Shown: positions 1-14,059, counted from the stretch's first letter. The stretch: 62,000 nt of DNA from Chrysomallon squamiferum (GCA_012295275.1 CM022670.1:22481755-22543754); one strand, 5' to 3'. Notes: generated from the sequence alone by a model not told the origin. A program made the numbers and translations.

Positions 1-337
1 TGATGATGATAATTAATATTATTATTATTACTGTTATCATCATCATTATCATCGTTATTGTTATTATTATTAAGTTTCTTATATAAAACAGCAATAATAA
101 TAAGATAAAAAAACAAAACTGATGTACATTTATTATGAGTTATTACTCTTCACACTAATGTACAGATTGATAATGTATGTAATTTATAAGGCATATTTTA
201 TGTAATTATACATAAAGTAATTATGCACATACACAATCACACACACACTTATATACATACATATTCACATTCACACACACGCATACATACATACATACAT
301 ACATATATACATACACAGGTATTAGAGAAAAACTCAC
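1..337 (-). other. 5' part of the intron following the bHLH exon
   Basis: Begins with the GTGAGT donor (332-337 on the plus strand) and runs off the window. Contains (TACA)n-type microsatellite at about 275-315 and (ATT)/(ATC) trinucleotide runs at 1-75. No coding signal. Confidence 0.75.
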
Positions 338-640
338 CAGGTTCAGAGGATGGATGTATCCGTGTGCTGTCTCCAGCTCATCGACGTCGAGTATCTGTTT
401 GAGGTGAGCTATGTAACTGGACGCCAGTCTCAGCGTGTCCAGCTTTGACAGCTTCGTGTCAGGCGGCACCCATGGTAGAGTGGTCTTCAGCTTACAGAAC
501 GCCTTGCTCAGAACTCTCATCCTCGCCCTCTCTCTGGCGTTGGCAGCGTTCCTCTGGACAGGTTTGTGACTGAATTTCGTCGTCTTGCCTCCTTCGTCAC
601 TCTCGTCGTCGTAGATGTCGTCTTTTCGCCTCCGTGGCAT
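338..640 (-). CDS. TCF21/MSC-like: bHLH transcription factor, TCF21/musculin class, first coding exon (partial gene)
   Basis: Seen: ATG at 640 (A at -3) opens a 101-codon frame ending exactly in phase 0 at AACCTG|GTGAGT; the reading past 338 is intron. Residues 1-29 are a short acidic and basic leader ([18 protein letters not shown]). The basic region is 30-42 ([13 protein letters not shown], with the E-box-contacting Glu at 37), helix 1 about 43-57 ([15 protein letters not shown]), loop PPDTKLS 59-65, helix 2 about 66-84 ([19 protein letters not shown]), then GYIHPLNL at the exon end. Known: this HLH sequence and the GYIHP-NL tail are diagnostic of the TCF21 (capsulin)/musculin (MyoR) family of class II bHLH repressors, which dimerise with E proteins on CANNTG in mesoderm and visceral muscle; HLH54F is the fly member. 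As I recall it, the intron position matches vertebrate TCF21. Odd: the leader is much shorter than in vertebrates, and Cys-Lys stands at 49-50 where vertebrates have Ser-Arg. The C-terminal exon lies off the left edge. Confidence 0.94.
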
Positions 641-1027
641 TTTGTAAATCTACATTCACAAAGAGAACGTGGTGACGGTAATGCCGACACTGTTTTGCTT
701 TTTTATTTTTTCTCTCTCCTGAAGTGGGAGAATGTTTCAGCAGTTGCTACATCAAAAGAGAGCACAGACTGAAAAGACAGTCCTCTTTAACTTTGTCTTT
801 AACTTTGTGTCTTCCAAGAATTCGTAAATTATCAAATAATTTCTTTTTGCGTTTACTTTAGTAATTCTTGAAAAAGTCAAACTATTATTTTCCAAACACT
901 TTTTTATCACCTTCGAGTAATTCTTAATATTCGAAGTCCAATAATTCTTAAAACTTCAAAGTCCAGAAGTTTTTAAACGTTAAAAATATTCTTATTACCG
1001 AGCTTCAGTATATCTTTCTGATCAGCG

Positions 1028-1073
1028 TTTTTATAAAGTTTTTTTTTTTTTTTTTTTTTTTAAAGTTTTTATA
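1028..1073 (-). promoter_or_regulatory. Two TATA-like boxes upstream of the bHLH gene
   Basis: On the minus strand TATAAAAA occurs at 1028-1035 and again at 1066-1073, separated by a poly-T run, about 390-430 bp upstream of the bHLH ATG. Either could position transcription, leaving a 5' UTR of about 350-400 nt. In AT-rich DNA such matches are frequent, so this is weak without transcript ends. A strong pyrimidine-rich AG (minus, near 1150) could alternatively be the acceptor of a 5' UTR intron. Confidence 0.22.
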
Positions 1074-1141
1074 CAATGCAGCAGAGTAAAATTAATACAA
1101 GAGACTGCGAAATTGTCAAAGAATTCTTTTAATTCCCGACT

Positions 1142-1390
1142 CAGCTGAGAGAAGAAACTGGGCTGACAGGTCTGAGATCGACAAATTATTCCATTCTCAA
1201 ACATAAACGTCTAACTATGGCCCATTTACACCATTTTAATAGGCGCGCGGTCACGTGTGCTCGCTGGCATGACGTATGGGACGTTGAGATTTCCAGTCGT
1301 TTTGTTTATAAACGAAATATTTTCTATCACCCGATACGATTGGCTGCGTAAAATTACACTGGTACTGACCGCGAAGCAAGACCGAATAAT
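1142..1390 (-). promoter_or_regulatory. CpG-rich candidate proximal promoter/enhancer of the bHLH gene
   Basis: A GC-richer island in AT-rich flanks. It holds CAGCTG (1142-1147), CACGTG (1252-1257), a CRE-like TGACGTAT (1270-1277) and, on the minus strand, CCAAT (1339-1343). E-boxes next to a bHLH gene would permit autoregulation (inference). The CpG density and the CCAAT box fit a promoter, but no start site can be read from the sequence. Confidence 0.35.
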
Positions 1391-1420
1391 AATAATAATG
1401 CGCGGTGCAGTCTGAAGATG

Positions 1421-1431
1421 AATTATCGTGC

Positions 1432-1467
<36 letters not shown>

Positions 1468-2265
1468 CGTCTTACAACTCGATACTTACTCATATAACCG
1501 GGAGAACGCAAATGGCAAGTGACTTTTCGTGTTGTTGTTTTTTCCCATCGACTTCTATAACATGCTGAAAGGAATTTCTCATTCGAATTAAATTATTTTA
1601 ACACAGTTTCCTCGGCGCGATAAGGGAGAGTTATTTTTCTAGCAATTTGCTGGTGGTGAGGTAGACTACACAAGCGCAGAACGTGCTGCTATCTCCGCGA
1701 AGATCGGAACACAAGACCTCCACGCAGACCACGTCACCGGCTGACTCTATCGTGCAGAGATGGGAAGATAAAACCTGCTGTTTTGACTTGAGAATCCGTG
1801 TTAGATAATGTCTTCCAATTAGCTCTACTTGTCTACGAGATTAACACAGCATTAGAAGCCTTCTTCTTCTTCTTCTTTTTTTTTTTGTTTTTTTTTTTTT
1901 TTTTTTTTTTTTGTCTTGAAGTTACCAGAGAGAATCAACAATAATAATAATAATAAAATAGGTGTCAGAAATGTCTGTCTTTGAACTTCAGTGTTTTTGT
2001 TGTTGTTGTTCATTTAATAACTGAAAATAAAATGGGGGTCTGTGTGTGTGTGTGTGAGTTATTTATCGTCATTAAATGTCACTGGTATCATTTGCAAAGA
2101 TTCTGTGATTTTATTTAAAATATAATAGTGAAGATAATAGTCATAATTTCTTTATCTCTGAAAATAATAATAATTAAGTTTTACATATCACAAACAAAAA
2201 CACATAATGTGAAAATACAGAGTTTTCCTTTGTGTCTAGTTTTAATGAAACAAACCAGGCATCTA

Positions 2266-2302
<37 letters not shown>

Positions 2303-3220
2303 TTTCGTGACGTATCAGAGATATCTCTTCCTTTTTTTTTTTTTTTTTTTTTTTTTTTCTTTTATAAATTAGCATCCGTACAAATTCGTATGTTAAACAT
2401 TACAGTGTTAGTGATATGAGGAATGTTTTACATAATTTTCAGATACAGTCTCACATGTTGACAGATACGAATTTGATAAAGCTGAATGTGCATGTGTGTG
2501 TGGATGCGAGCGTCACTGTTAACACACACACGTGTACGTGACGCGTATGCGCGCGTACCTATATAAATTAGTTGAACACGTGCTATATATTTTTAAATAG
2601 ATATATACATAGATTACTGAATAAACAAATAAATAAATACTGAAAATGATTTCTGAAGTAATTGCCGTTGTTTTCAGAGAATTACGTTTTTATTTACCAT
2701 CTTACTGGTGCTGAAACACATCAGTTTCTTCTTGTATAACATGGTTGAATTATTTTTGTTTATTTATTTATGTATTTATTTATTTATTTTTGATTATGGT
2801 TCTGTTTTTTTCTTTGGGGTAATTTTTTTTATTTTTTTTATTTTGGGAGGGGTCTTTGTTAGGGTTTCTTTTTTTACTTGATTTATTTCTTTATTTATCT
2901 ATTATTATTTATATAAATTTTCTATAAAACATATTAATATCGATGATATTCAAAATCTTAAGACTTGAAGAATGAGTAACACAAGCATGCCTTACACAGA
3001 GTGACTTCAATTTAACTGTGTGTGATCAACGTCCAAGGTATATTTCATGTAAGCAGAATTCACAATTTTCATTTAGCTCATTTTGAGAAATATATTAATG
3101 TTTATATACGTGTGCATGTACTCATAGGTTATTTAGGTTATTTTTTTATATTCCACCTAACTAACAAGTTACTCCAGTGAAGTAACAAAAAGTGTAAATC
3201 AGTTTCTTTTTTCCGTTTTT
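1421..3220. other. AT-rich non-coding flank
   Basis: Holds poly-T runs (1436-1467, 1878-1912, 2334-2359), (CT)n at 2274-2299, (GT)n near 2040 and TATT repeats near 2760. A patch at 1630-1790 is richer in CpG but has no clear exon or motif. I see no gene. Confidence 0.6.
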
Positions 3221-3411
3221 GCTGCTGTTGTTGTTGCTGTTGCTGTTGCTGTTGTTACTCTTCTTGTGCTTCTTCGTATTCTTCCTCATGTTATTATTAT
3301 TATTATCATTATCATCATTATTATATTATCATTATCATCATCATTATCATCATCATCATCATCATTATTATTATTATATTATCATTATCATCATTATTAT
3401 ATTATCATTAC

Positions 3412-3471
<60 letters not shown>
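3221..3471. repeat. Trinucleotide microsatellite block (TTG, CTT, ATC, ATT)
   Basis: About 250 bp of changing trinucleotide repeats ending in a pure (ATT)n run. Its long hydrophobic or His-rich open frames are repeat artefacts. Confidence 0.9.
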
Positions 3472-4065
3472 CCGTTTAATACTACTACAGTACCCGTTGA
3501 GAATACCGATTCTACAATAGCAACATCATTAACGTATTGAACAGCTTCAATACTGTTGTGTTTTATTTGTTTAATAGCATACTCCGGGTGCGGAGTTTTA
3601 GTCAGGTAACTTAATATTAATCAGTCGCACGCTTGGACTGTGGGTCAGACAGGGAAAGCAATTAACGTCACTTCCATTTGAAAATATCAATAATCTATGT
3701 GAAGGAATTAAAGTGTTATCACGGATTATTTTCGTTTATTTAATCTGGTGCTACCACTTCTGAGTGGGAAAATAAATAAGACAAACAGAGCGACGTAGTT
3801 CGGTCTAGTGACTTCATTTTTCTCTGACACGTGATGGTCACGTGATCTTACGCCTGTTCCAGATTTTGTAGTGTTCGAGTTTGTATTTCTTCAATGCTGG
3901 TAATTTAATTCAAGACAAACTTACACACGGCTTTACTCTTCTGATATCACTGCATACTGAGCTGTAGATACCAGGATAGAATTCCTTCAGTTCTATCCGA
4001 CGATGTGAATTTTCAAAAATAACAAGTCAACATATAAGAGATAAAAGAACTGTTAAATAACGTAG

Positions 4066-4099
<34 letters not shown>

Positions 4100-4329
4100 T
4101 TTGAAAGTGATTTTATTTTACTTTATTCATTCTTTTATGTTCATTTTATGATAATGATGATGATTTATTAAATTGATATATCTCACAAAATAAATATTAA
4201 AGCATGTAATTTTATGAATGGTGGCTGGAAAATAAAAATTCTTTTTCATAACGAATTAAATACTTTTATTTATTTTTGCTAATTTGGTAAGAAAGATTTT
4301 GTCATGTTCTTTAAACATTAACCTGTCTT
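3472..4329. other. Non-coding, with a small hairpin and (ATT)n
   Basis: GGATAGAA / TTCTATCC with a 9-nt loop forms an 8-bp stem near 3973-3997. (ATT)n lies at 4067-4098. A 35-nt minus-strand acceptor/donor pair near 3925-3960 is open in one frame but too short to call. Confidence 0.4.
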
Positions 4330-4762
4330 CCAAAAACTACCCCTGGCCAGTTCTCAACATGTTTATTAAAACAAATTAAAACATAAAAAAATTACACAAC
4401 TCGAAATAAAGAATCCAAAATGAGCCCATTTTCTAGATATTTATTAAAATAAAAATAATAATAAAATTAAAATTAAATAAAAATCATACTGCTTGAAATA
4501 AATCATCCAAAACTAGCCCCATTCTGTACACATTTAAAAAAATAAAAATAATAATAAAATTTAATTAAATAACAATCATACATTCTGGATCGAAAAAATA
4601 AAAATAACAATAAAAAATCATCCAAAACATCCAAAACTAGCCCCATTCTGTACATATTTATAAAAATAAAAATAACAATAAAATAAAATTAAATAACAAT
4701 CATACAGGTCGAAATAAATCATCCTAAACGAGCCCCACTCTCTACACGTTTATTAAAATAGA
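4330..4762. repeat. Five-copy tandem repeat, unit about 84-124 bp
   Basis: A landmark resembling CCAAAACTAGCCCCATTCTG recurs at 4330, 4414, 4507, 4631 and 4722. Each copy is followed by an A/T-rich tail with ATTAAAATAAAAATAA, then AACAATCATAC and (T)CGAAATAAATCAT. Copies 3 and 4 are nearly identical at the landmark; copy 1 is the most diverged. This is a short satellite-like array, not a microsatellite. No open frame runs through it. Confidence 0.85.
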
Positions 4763-7166
<2,404 letters not shown>

Positions 7167-7289
7167 TATTTTCTTTCAAAGCTTTTACGCAATACAATAA
7201 CAAGGTGCCAGCTCTGAGCGAAGTCTGCTTTATTTTCACGCCTGGAGAAACTTGAATTTTAACCCCCTGGTTTCCCCAAGACCCGTCTG
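7167..7289 (-). CDS. Candidate internal coding exon, unidentified protein
   Basis: On the minus strand a very strong acceptor (pyrimidine-rich ...CCCGTTTTCCCTTCACAG) precedes 123 nt open in one frame and ending at ATA|GTAAGA. Entry and exit are both phase 1 (symmetric). The translation starts DGSWGNQGVKIQVSPG and continues VKIKQTSLRAGTLLLYC, with Gly/Gln/Val content unlike random AT-rich DNA. I do not recognise a domain. No partner exon was found. It could be a chance acceptor/donor pair; conservation or RNA reads would settle it. Confidence 0.42.
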
Positions 7290-7477
7290 CTGTGAAGGGA
7301 AAACGGGAACACAACACAAAGAATTCTGTGATATTTCATTAGCTGAAAGTGCCGTTAGATTAGCCACGTGCAGAGCTCGAGAATGATCTGTTTTACTTTC
7401 ATTCAAAAAAATGAAGATTTTTTTTTTTTCCCCGTTGAAAGGCTGACATCAGGTTGCTCGGTGGCTGCAGATAAAGA

Positions 7478-7487
7478 TCTCGCGAGA
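7478..7487. promoter_or_regulatory. TCTCGCGAGA palindrome
   Basis: Perfect 10-bp TCTCGCGAGA. In animals this is a core-promoter element bound by BANP. It sits in a CpG-bearing unique patch (7435-7600), about 190 bp on the 5' side of the candidate minus-strand exon. Function here is inferred. Confidence 0.5.
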
Positions 7488-7610
7488 ACAGGCAATCGGC
7501 GAGATGTCAACATGTGCAACTCGAGACTAATTCAATAACGTGGGGGATGTTCCGTCTCGTACATGTCAACTGTCTGTTATTACTCAGTTGGTTTTCCACA
7601 TACAATGTAA

Positions 7611-7840
7611 CTTCTTCTTCTTCTTCTTCTTCTTCTCTCTAGATATATATATATGCGTGTGTATGTCCGTGTGTATGTGTGTGTGTGTGCATATATATAT
7701 ATATATATATATACTGATATCTTTATATGTATGTATGTATGTATATATATATGTGTGTGTATGTGTGTGCGTATATATATGTATGTATATATGTAGATAT
7801 ATGTGTATATGTGTGTATATATATATATATACATATATAA

Positions 7841-7927
<87 letters not shown>

Positions 7928-7949
7928 AAGATAGGCAGACAGATAGATA
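7611..7949. repeat. Compound microsatellite (TTC)n-(TA/TG)n-(GATA)n
   Basis: (CTT)n 7611-7637, then interleaved TATATA/TGTGTG/TATG to about 7875, then (GATA)n to 7949. All frames across it are low-complexity artefacts. Confidence 0.95.
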
Positions 7950-8268
7950 GTTACAGTTTTACATCACTGATGCATCATTTCCTTCCGGCTGTGGTTTGAT
8001 TCAGTGTGGTTTTCACGTCTGATATCCAGTAAGGTTTTGTTCGTGGAATATCGACACGAAATCACAAGCGAATCCTATCTTGACACTAATACAAGCCAGA
8101 CGTCACGTGCTATACTGTCCTGATTCAAGCGATAAAGTTTCCCAGATGCTTGATACGACAGTCCAGCCTTCTGATTGCAGAATCATCTTCTAATTGTAAA
8201 TTTCAAGGTTAGGTAAACGAGTTTTGCATACTGCATTATCACGACTACAACAACCAGTAATTATAACG

Positions 8269-8406
<138 letters not shown>

Positions 8407-9164
8407 AACTAGAAAACCTACCTTCGAATGTATCACATTAAAGAGATTATCTCTTTTACAGGCTATTTGAAATACAACACGTACTTTTCCATCATTTTCT
8501 TTATTTTCATTTACTTCACTTTATTCGTAATTTATCTTTTATCCGGTATGGACTGTGCCTTTTTTTTTTCAACTTAAAAAAAAATAAAAAAAAAAATATA
8601 AATAGGTTTTTTGGCTTATTTCCTCTGTACGAGTCAGAATAAAAGTGGAAGCTAAATGTATACCAGATATTTTCTTTTCGTAGCTTTAAACTGTTTTTAC
8701 ATACGCCCATTTCTGTTAACATTATCAAAGAATCCACATAAAGCGCCCCACCATGCTGGGAGGTTAAACACGCACAACTGGTCAACAGGCTGGAGATTCA
8801 GATTCCATTAGTAAATAGTCAGCACTCATTTCCTTGAATCACAGTGCTTGAATCACAAATCATTTCTGACTTTATTAAAAAAAAAAAGTTATTATTGTTG
8901 TTGTTGTTTTTATTGTTATTGTTGTTGTTATTGTTATGATTAAAAAAAAAGAGTTATTTTTGTTTTTGTTGTTTTTGTTGTTGTTGTTATTATGATTATT
9001 ATTTTTGTAGTTGTCCTTCTTATTATTACAAATATTGGTTTTTTTTGTTATTATTATTGTTGTTGCTGTTGTTGTTATTACTGTTGTTGTTATTTTGAAT
9101 TAATCGAAATTACGTACAGTGACTGAGAAGACAGATAATAGTTACTGACAGTTTCAGAAATTGT

Positions 9165-9168
<4 letters not shown>
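8407..9168. other. Non-coding with TTG/TTA simple repeats
   Basis: Unique AT-rich DNA to 8870, then degenerate (TTG)n/(TTA)n 8880-9095. No gene seen. Confidence 0.6.

Positions 9169-9252
<84 letters not shown>
9169..9252. repeat. (GA)n microsatellite, 84 bp
   Basis: Uninterrupted GA dinucleotides. Confidence 0.97.
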
Positions 9253-9253
<1 letters not shown>

Positions 9254-9289
9254 GTGGATTGCAGGGGAGGAAGACAGATGAACAGAAAG

Positions 9290-9600
9290 ACGAAGAACGA
9301 CGTCACATAATTTCAGCCATTCTTTAACTGGAGCGCATTTAAACTAATTAAAGATAATTTCTGCAGAGATAATTAAAGCTAAATGGAATTACCAAGCAGC
9401 TAAGTCGGGATCTATCAGGCAGTGTGTGTTAATTGAGCGAATAATGATAATATATCTACACACGCTTACAGAGCACGCGCCCCGGGGGTCCGCGCATGTC
9501 AGCAGTCAGGGGACTGGATTGTTCACGTGCTGAACGTTTGATATTTTGGGGGTCAGGGGTCATTTTTAGCACGAAATACAATATTTTAATTAAATGCAAG
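9290..9600. promoter_or_regulatory. Candidate cis-regulatory element: homeodomain core cluster plus DR1
   Basis: Unique DNA between two GA arrays with repeated TAATTA/ATTAAA cores (9340-9440), GC-rich GCGCCCCGGGGGTCCGCGC (about 9478-9496), CACGTG (about 9523) and a direct repeat GGGTCA-G-GGGTCA (9550-9562). A one-base-spaced repeat of this hexamer is the DR1 geometry used by RXR, HNF4 and COUP-TF type nuclear receptors. Motif clustering is seen; enhancer function is inferred. Confidence 0.35.
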
Positions 9601-9878
9601 TGATTTGAAATCCATTGTCATTATATTTTTCCCCCCTCTTCATTGTTAGTACCTACTACTACTAACAATAATAATGAACATGATGATGATAATGAAGATG
9701 ATGTTGAAAATGATGGTGAAAACTCACGAAAGAAAGTACAGAAAGACACACCAGTTCTCTCAAATGATAGATGAACTTTCATTGAGATACATTATCTTCA
9801 AAATTATAACTGATTTATCATTTTACAAATTGTTCTTATCAAGTATTCATATTTTCTTTCGATTTATATTAAAACACA

Positions 9879-9905
9879 CGTGTGTGTTTGTGTGTGTGTG
9901 TGTGT

Positions 9906-10001
<96 letters not shown>
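9879..10001. repeat. (TG)n then (AG)n microsatellite
   Basis: (TG)n at 9879-9906 followed by about 94 bp of pure (AG)n. Confidence 0.96.
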
Positions 10002-10003
<2 letters not shown>

Positions 10004-10189
10004 AGTAGAATATAAACACTTCAACTACCATTTCGATATCAGTGATAACTTAAGAGAAGTAAACTGAAATTTAAATATCGTTAAACTGATCAAAGAAATA
10101 AAATCTCCTGACATTTGTAATAAAAGAAAGTAATATGTCAATTATTTATCTAAACAGAATTTACGAACAATTCAGACAGGCTTATGAAT

Positions 10190-10195
10190 TTTATT
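10190..10195 (-). terminator. Possible poly(A) signal AATAAA
   Basis: Canonical AATAAA on the minus strand, about 125 nt after the stop of the candidate terminal exon. Common by chance in AT-rich DNA. Confidence 0.25.
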
Positions 10196-10319
10196 ATTCT
10201 CAGAAAAGCAGACAATTTGATATCTCAAAATAAACCGTTAGTTAGTTAAATCAACTACGTTCTGAGAAAAGTCGATCATGTATTTTTTCCCACACAGATA
10301 AAATTTCGACAACTTTGTT

Positions 10320-10607
10320 TTAAGAAGACAGTGCTTTCGTTTTGCGATCGCTGAATCTCTTCTGTGTCTCGACTAGTGTTTTGAAAGAAGCCTGCGATAC
10401 CATTATCTGGTCTGGTTTTGGAGGACCGCTTTGTCTTTGCACCTGTGAATAAAGAAGCTTTTTCTTCCGGTTCACTTTGTCCTCGAGTGTGTAGACAACG
10501 CATGATGGAGTTGTTTTAATCCAGGAACTGTGCTTTCTTTTAACAAAACCTCTTTTCTTATCGAGACCTCGGCCGACCTCGGGCTGGAGGTCAACCTTGT
10601 TGTTAGG
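10320..10607 (-). CDS. Candidate 3'-terminal coding exon, unidentified (frame uncertain)
   Basis: A minus-strand frame is open for 95 codons from just after a TAG (608-610 of 10 kb; the TAG could be the end of an acceptor) to TAA at 10320-10322. It begins PNNKVDLQPEVGRGLDKKRG and contains VNRKKKLLYSQVQRQSGPPK. AATAAA lies about 125 nt downstream (minus strand, 10190-10195). The region is GC-richer than its flanks. The two other minus-strand frames are also open over long stretches, including one with an ATG start at 10503 encoding a Lys/Ser/Thr-rich 75-residue peptide, so the frame is not certain. No family recognised. Might also be a transposon relic. Confidence 0.33.
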   Translation of the reverse strand, partial: PNNKVDLQPEVGRGLDKKRGFVKRKHSSWIKTTPSCVVYTLEDKVNRKKKLLYSQVQRQSGPPKPDQIMVSQASFKTLVETQKRFSDRKTKALSS

Positions 10608-11640
10608 CTATGTCGTAAACCGTATCTTTTGCGTGCCGTCTTTGTTTGCGACGGTTTTATTTTTATCGTGTGACTTTTTACACTTTGCACGTGAGTTTAG
10701 TACGCCTATAACTGCGAGTTTTAATTAAGAGATATGATTTTGCTGTTAGTTAGTGCCAATTATAACAGATGATAAACTAAATGAACTGTGGAGGACGAAA
10801 ATGCTTTCTTATTGTTCTAGTGTTTGGAGCTACTAACATTTAGATATAAGCAAGTGGACATAAATATAACAAACATGTACAAGTTATTAACTTTATGTCG
10901 TTGAAGTATAATTACTTTGTTATAATAGTTATAATCCCACTGACTATTTGTTACAGATATTCATAGATATGCATAGCAGTATTACGTCTGATTAATGAAA
11001 ACCAAAAATGAAGACGAAAACTGTTCCCTCTTGGTAATTAACACGAGAAGCCCAAATATCGGGGCCAAGCACTTTCCCCATCTAGATGTAATAATCGTAA
11101 ATTTCATATCTGAAAGTGTCGCGAAAAAATGTTTATTTGCTCTGCAGGAATTTTAAAAGCATTTCTCTATATTCCTGTTTTTAAATATTAGATGCTTTTT
11201 TTTCTTTGCTGGTTTGTTTGATTCTTTTTTCTTGTTCATTAAAAAAAAAAGAAAAAAAAAAAGAAAAAATAATAAATGAGTAAAGAAAGAAAGAAAAGGT
11301 AACAACAAAAAAAATTTATTGAAAAACACCGTCTCAAATTAAAATATCAAATAATATTTCTAAAAAATATATGAACAAATTATAGAAATAAATATATAAA
11401 GTAACATTTTTTTTTCTAAATGTGATATTTATTACAAACATACTGAAGATTTTATAAAACTGAAATCAGTTTAAACTGGAAAATGTATACGAGAGACTTA
11501 ACCTATAATATTAAAACGCACATAAACACGTACTCCGTACACTTAAGCATTTCTCTTTTTAATTCATTCACTCCCTTCCTTCAAAGATTCTTTCTTTTTG
11601 ATAAAAGTGACAGATAAAGTGGTAACTTCAATGTAAAAAT
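10608..11640. other. AT-rich non-coding
   Basis: Unique AT-rich DNA with poly-A/T stretches near 11230-11310. No gene supported. Confidence 0.6.
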
Positions 11641-11654
11641 AATAATTTTAAAAA

Positions 11655-11905
11655 ATCTCGTCTTGCGATTGAGCCAATAAGGGGGAGATGCTGACGAAAA
11701 CACGGCTAATTCAAGAGTATCGAATACTCAACAATAAAAGAAGCGCCCCGCTCTTGTTGTGGGAATCGGATATATTACCAGCGCCGTGTGTTGGGAGAGC
11801 TGGCACAAACTTCCGCAGTCTCCGTAAACCATTAGCCCGAAGACCTTTTCATATGACCATCTACAAAGTTGTTTTTTGGATAATATCCAGGCAATAATAT
11901 TTACT
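11655..11905. other. GC-richer unique block
   Basis: Contains a near-palindrome GAGTATCGAATACTC, a SOX-like AACAATAAAAG and CpG-bearing unique sequence just before a large microsatellite. The open frame on the plus strand has no recognisable motif and no good donor. It may be regulatory. Confidence 0.25.
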
Positions 11906-11954
11906 TTCCGTTACAATGTTTTCAAATTCTTCGAATGTCGCCTCTAAATATCCT

Positions 11955-13404
<1,450 letters not shown>

Positions 13405-13600
13405 AATTATCTGTAATACCGTGGTTACAGCTCTGATCTGAAGTCTGAGGGGTTTTGAGATTGATCCTTTTCGGTGTGTTTTTCGTAGTTTTATCCAGTT
13501 CCACTCAGTTCCCATTGACGGTTTATTTAAAGTCGTGGAACACGCTGTTTCCTAATCGAGTTATAATCGCTACACAAATAAACGAATGACTCGCATCTAA
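13405..13600 (+). mobile_element. tRNA-derived SINE-like sequence
   Basis: A pol III split promoter is recognisable: box A-like TGGTTACAGCTCTG (13422-13435) and box B-like GGTTTTGAGATTGATCC (13451-13467), with spacing like that of a tRNA gene. The spacing and the tRNA-unrelated body that follows (to about 13600) fit a diverged tRNA-derived SINE. The head does not fold as an intact tRNA, so it is not called as a gene. Its 3' limit is approximate. Confidence 0.5.
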
Positions 13601-13635
13601 TAGTTGTTAGTATATTGTAGCCTGAGGTGACAACA

Positions 13636-13931
13636 CAGGCTGAGCATTCCTTATAAGAAATTCCGACATCCGAAAAGCTCCGATATTGGAAACTTTTTCA
13701 GAGCAGCAGAAATAGGGGTATGTTATAGATTTAGAATGGTTTTAGCAAACCCAAATTTTATTTTATACACATAATTTTTTTATTTTTTTAAATTTAATTT
13801 TGTGTGTGTGTTTTTGTGTGTGTAAATCGAATTCGTATTTAGATTAAATCCTGTTCTCAGATTATCTCCTTCTGTTCCAAAATCTGAAACATTTTCGGTC
13901 CCAAGCACCTCGGGTAAAAGATTCTCACCTG
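13636..13931. mobile_element. MITE with CAGG-starting terminal inverted repeats (Tc1/mariner-superfamily-like)
   Basis: Left end CAGGCTGAGCATTCCTTA and reverse complement of the right end CAGGTGAGAATCTTTTA match as terminal inverted repeats. Internally, CCGACATCCGAAAAGCTCC on the left is mirrored by GCTTGGGACCGAAAATG on the right. The right flank begins with TA and the left flank is CA, consistent with a decayed TA target duplication. Elements with ends like CAGGTTGAGTATCCCTTATC are widespread in animals; I place it in the Tc1/mariner (pogo/Tigger-like) group from memory. At 296 bp it has no coding capacity. Confidence 0.75.
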
Positions 13932-14059
13932 TATTTATTAATTCAACATTCAATCACTGTCCCTGCTACCTCATAATGATACTGACAGCGAGAGGAAAAT
14001 GTAAATTCTTATGTTTAGTATATAATGGTTTTATGACGAACTCTAAAGACTGAATTCAT

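Noticed and set aside
7580-7878. Long Ile/Tyr/Thr/His/Cys open frames over the TA/TG repeat on both strands
   Set aside because: Pure products of microsatellite translation.
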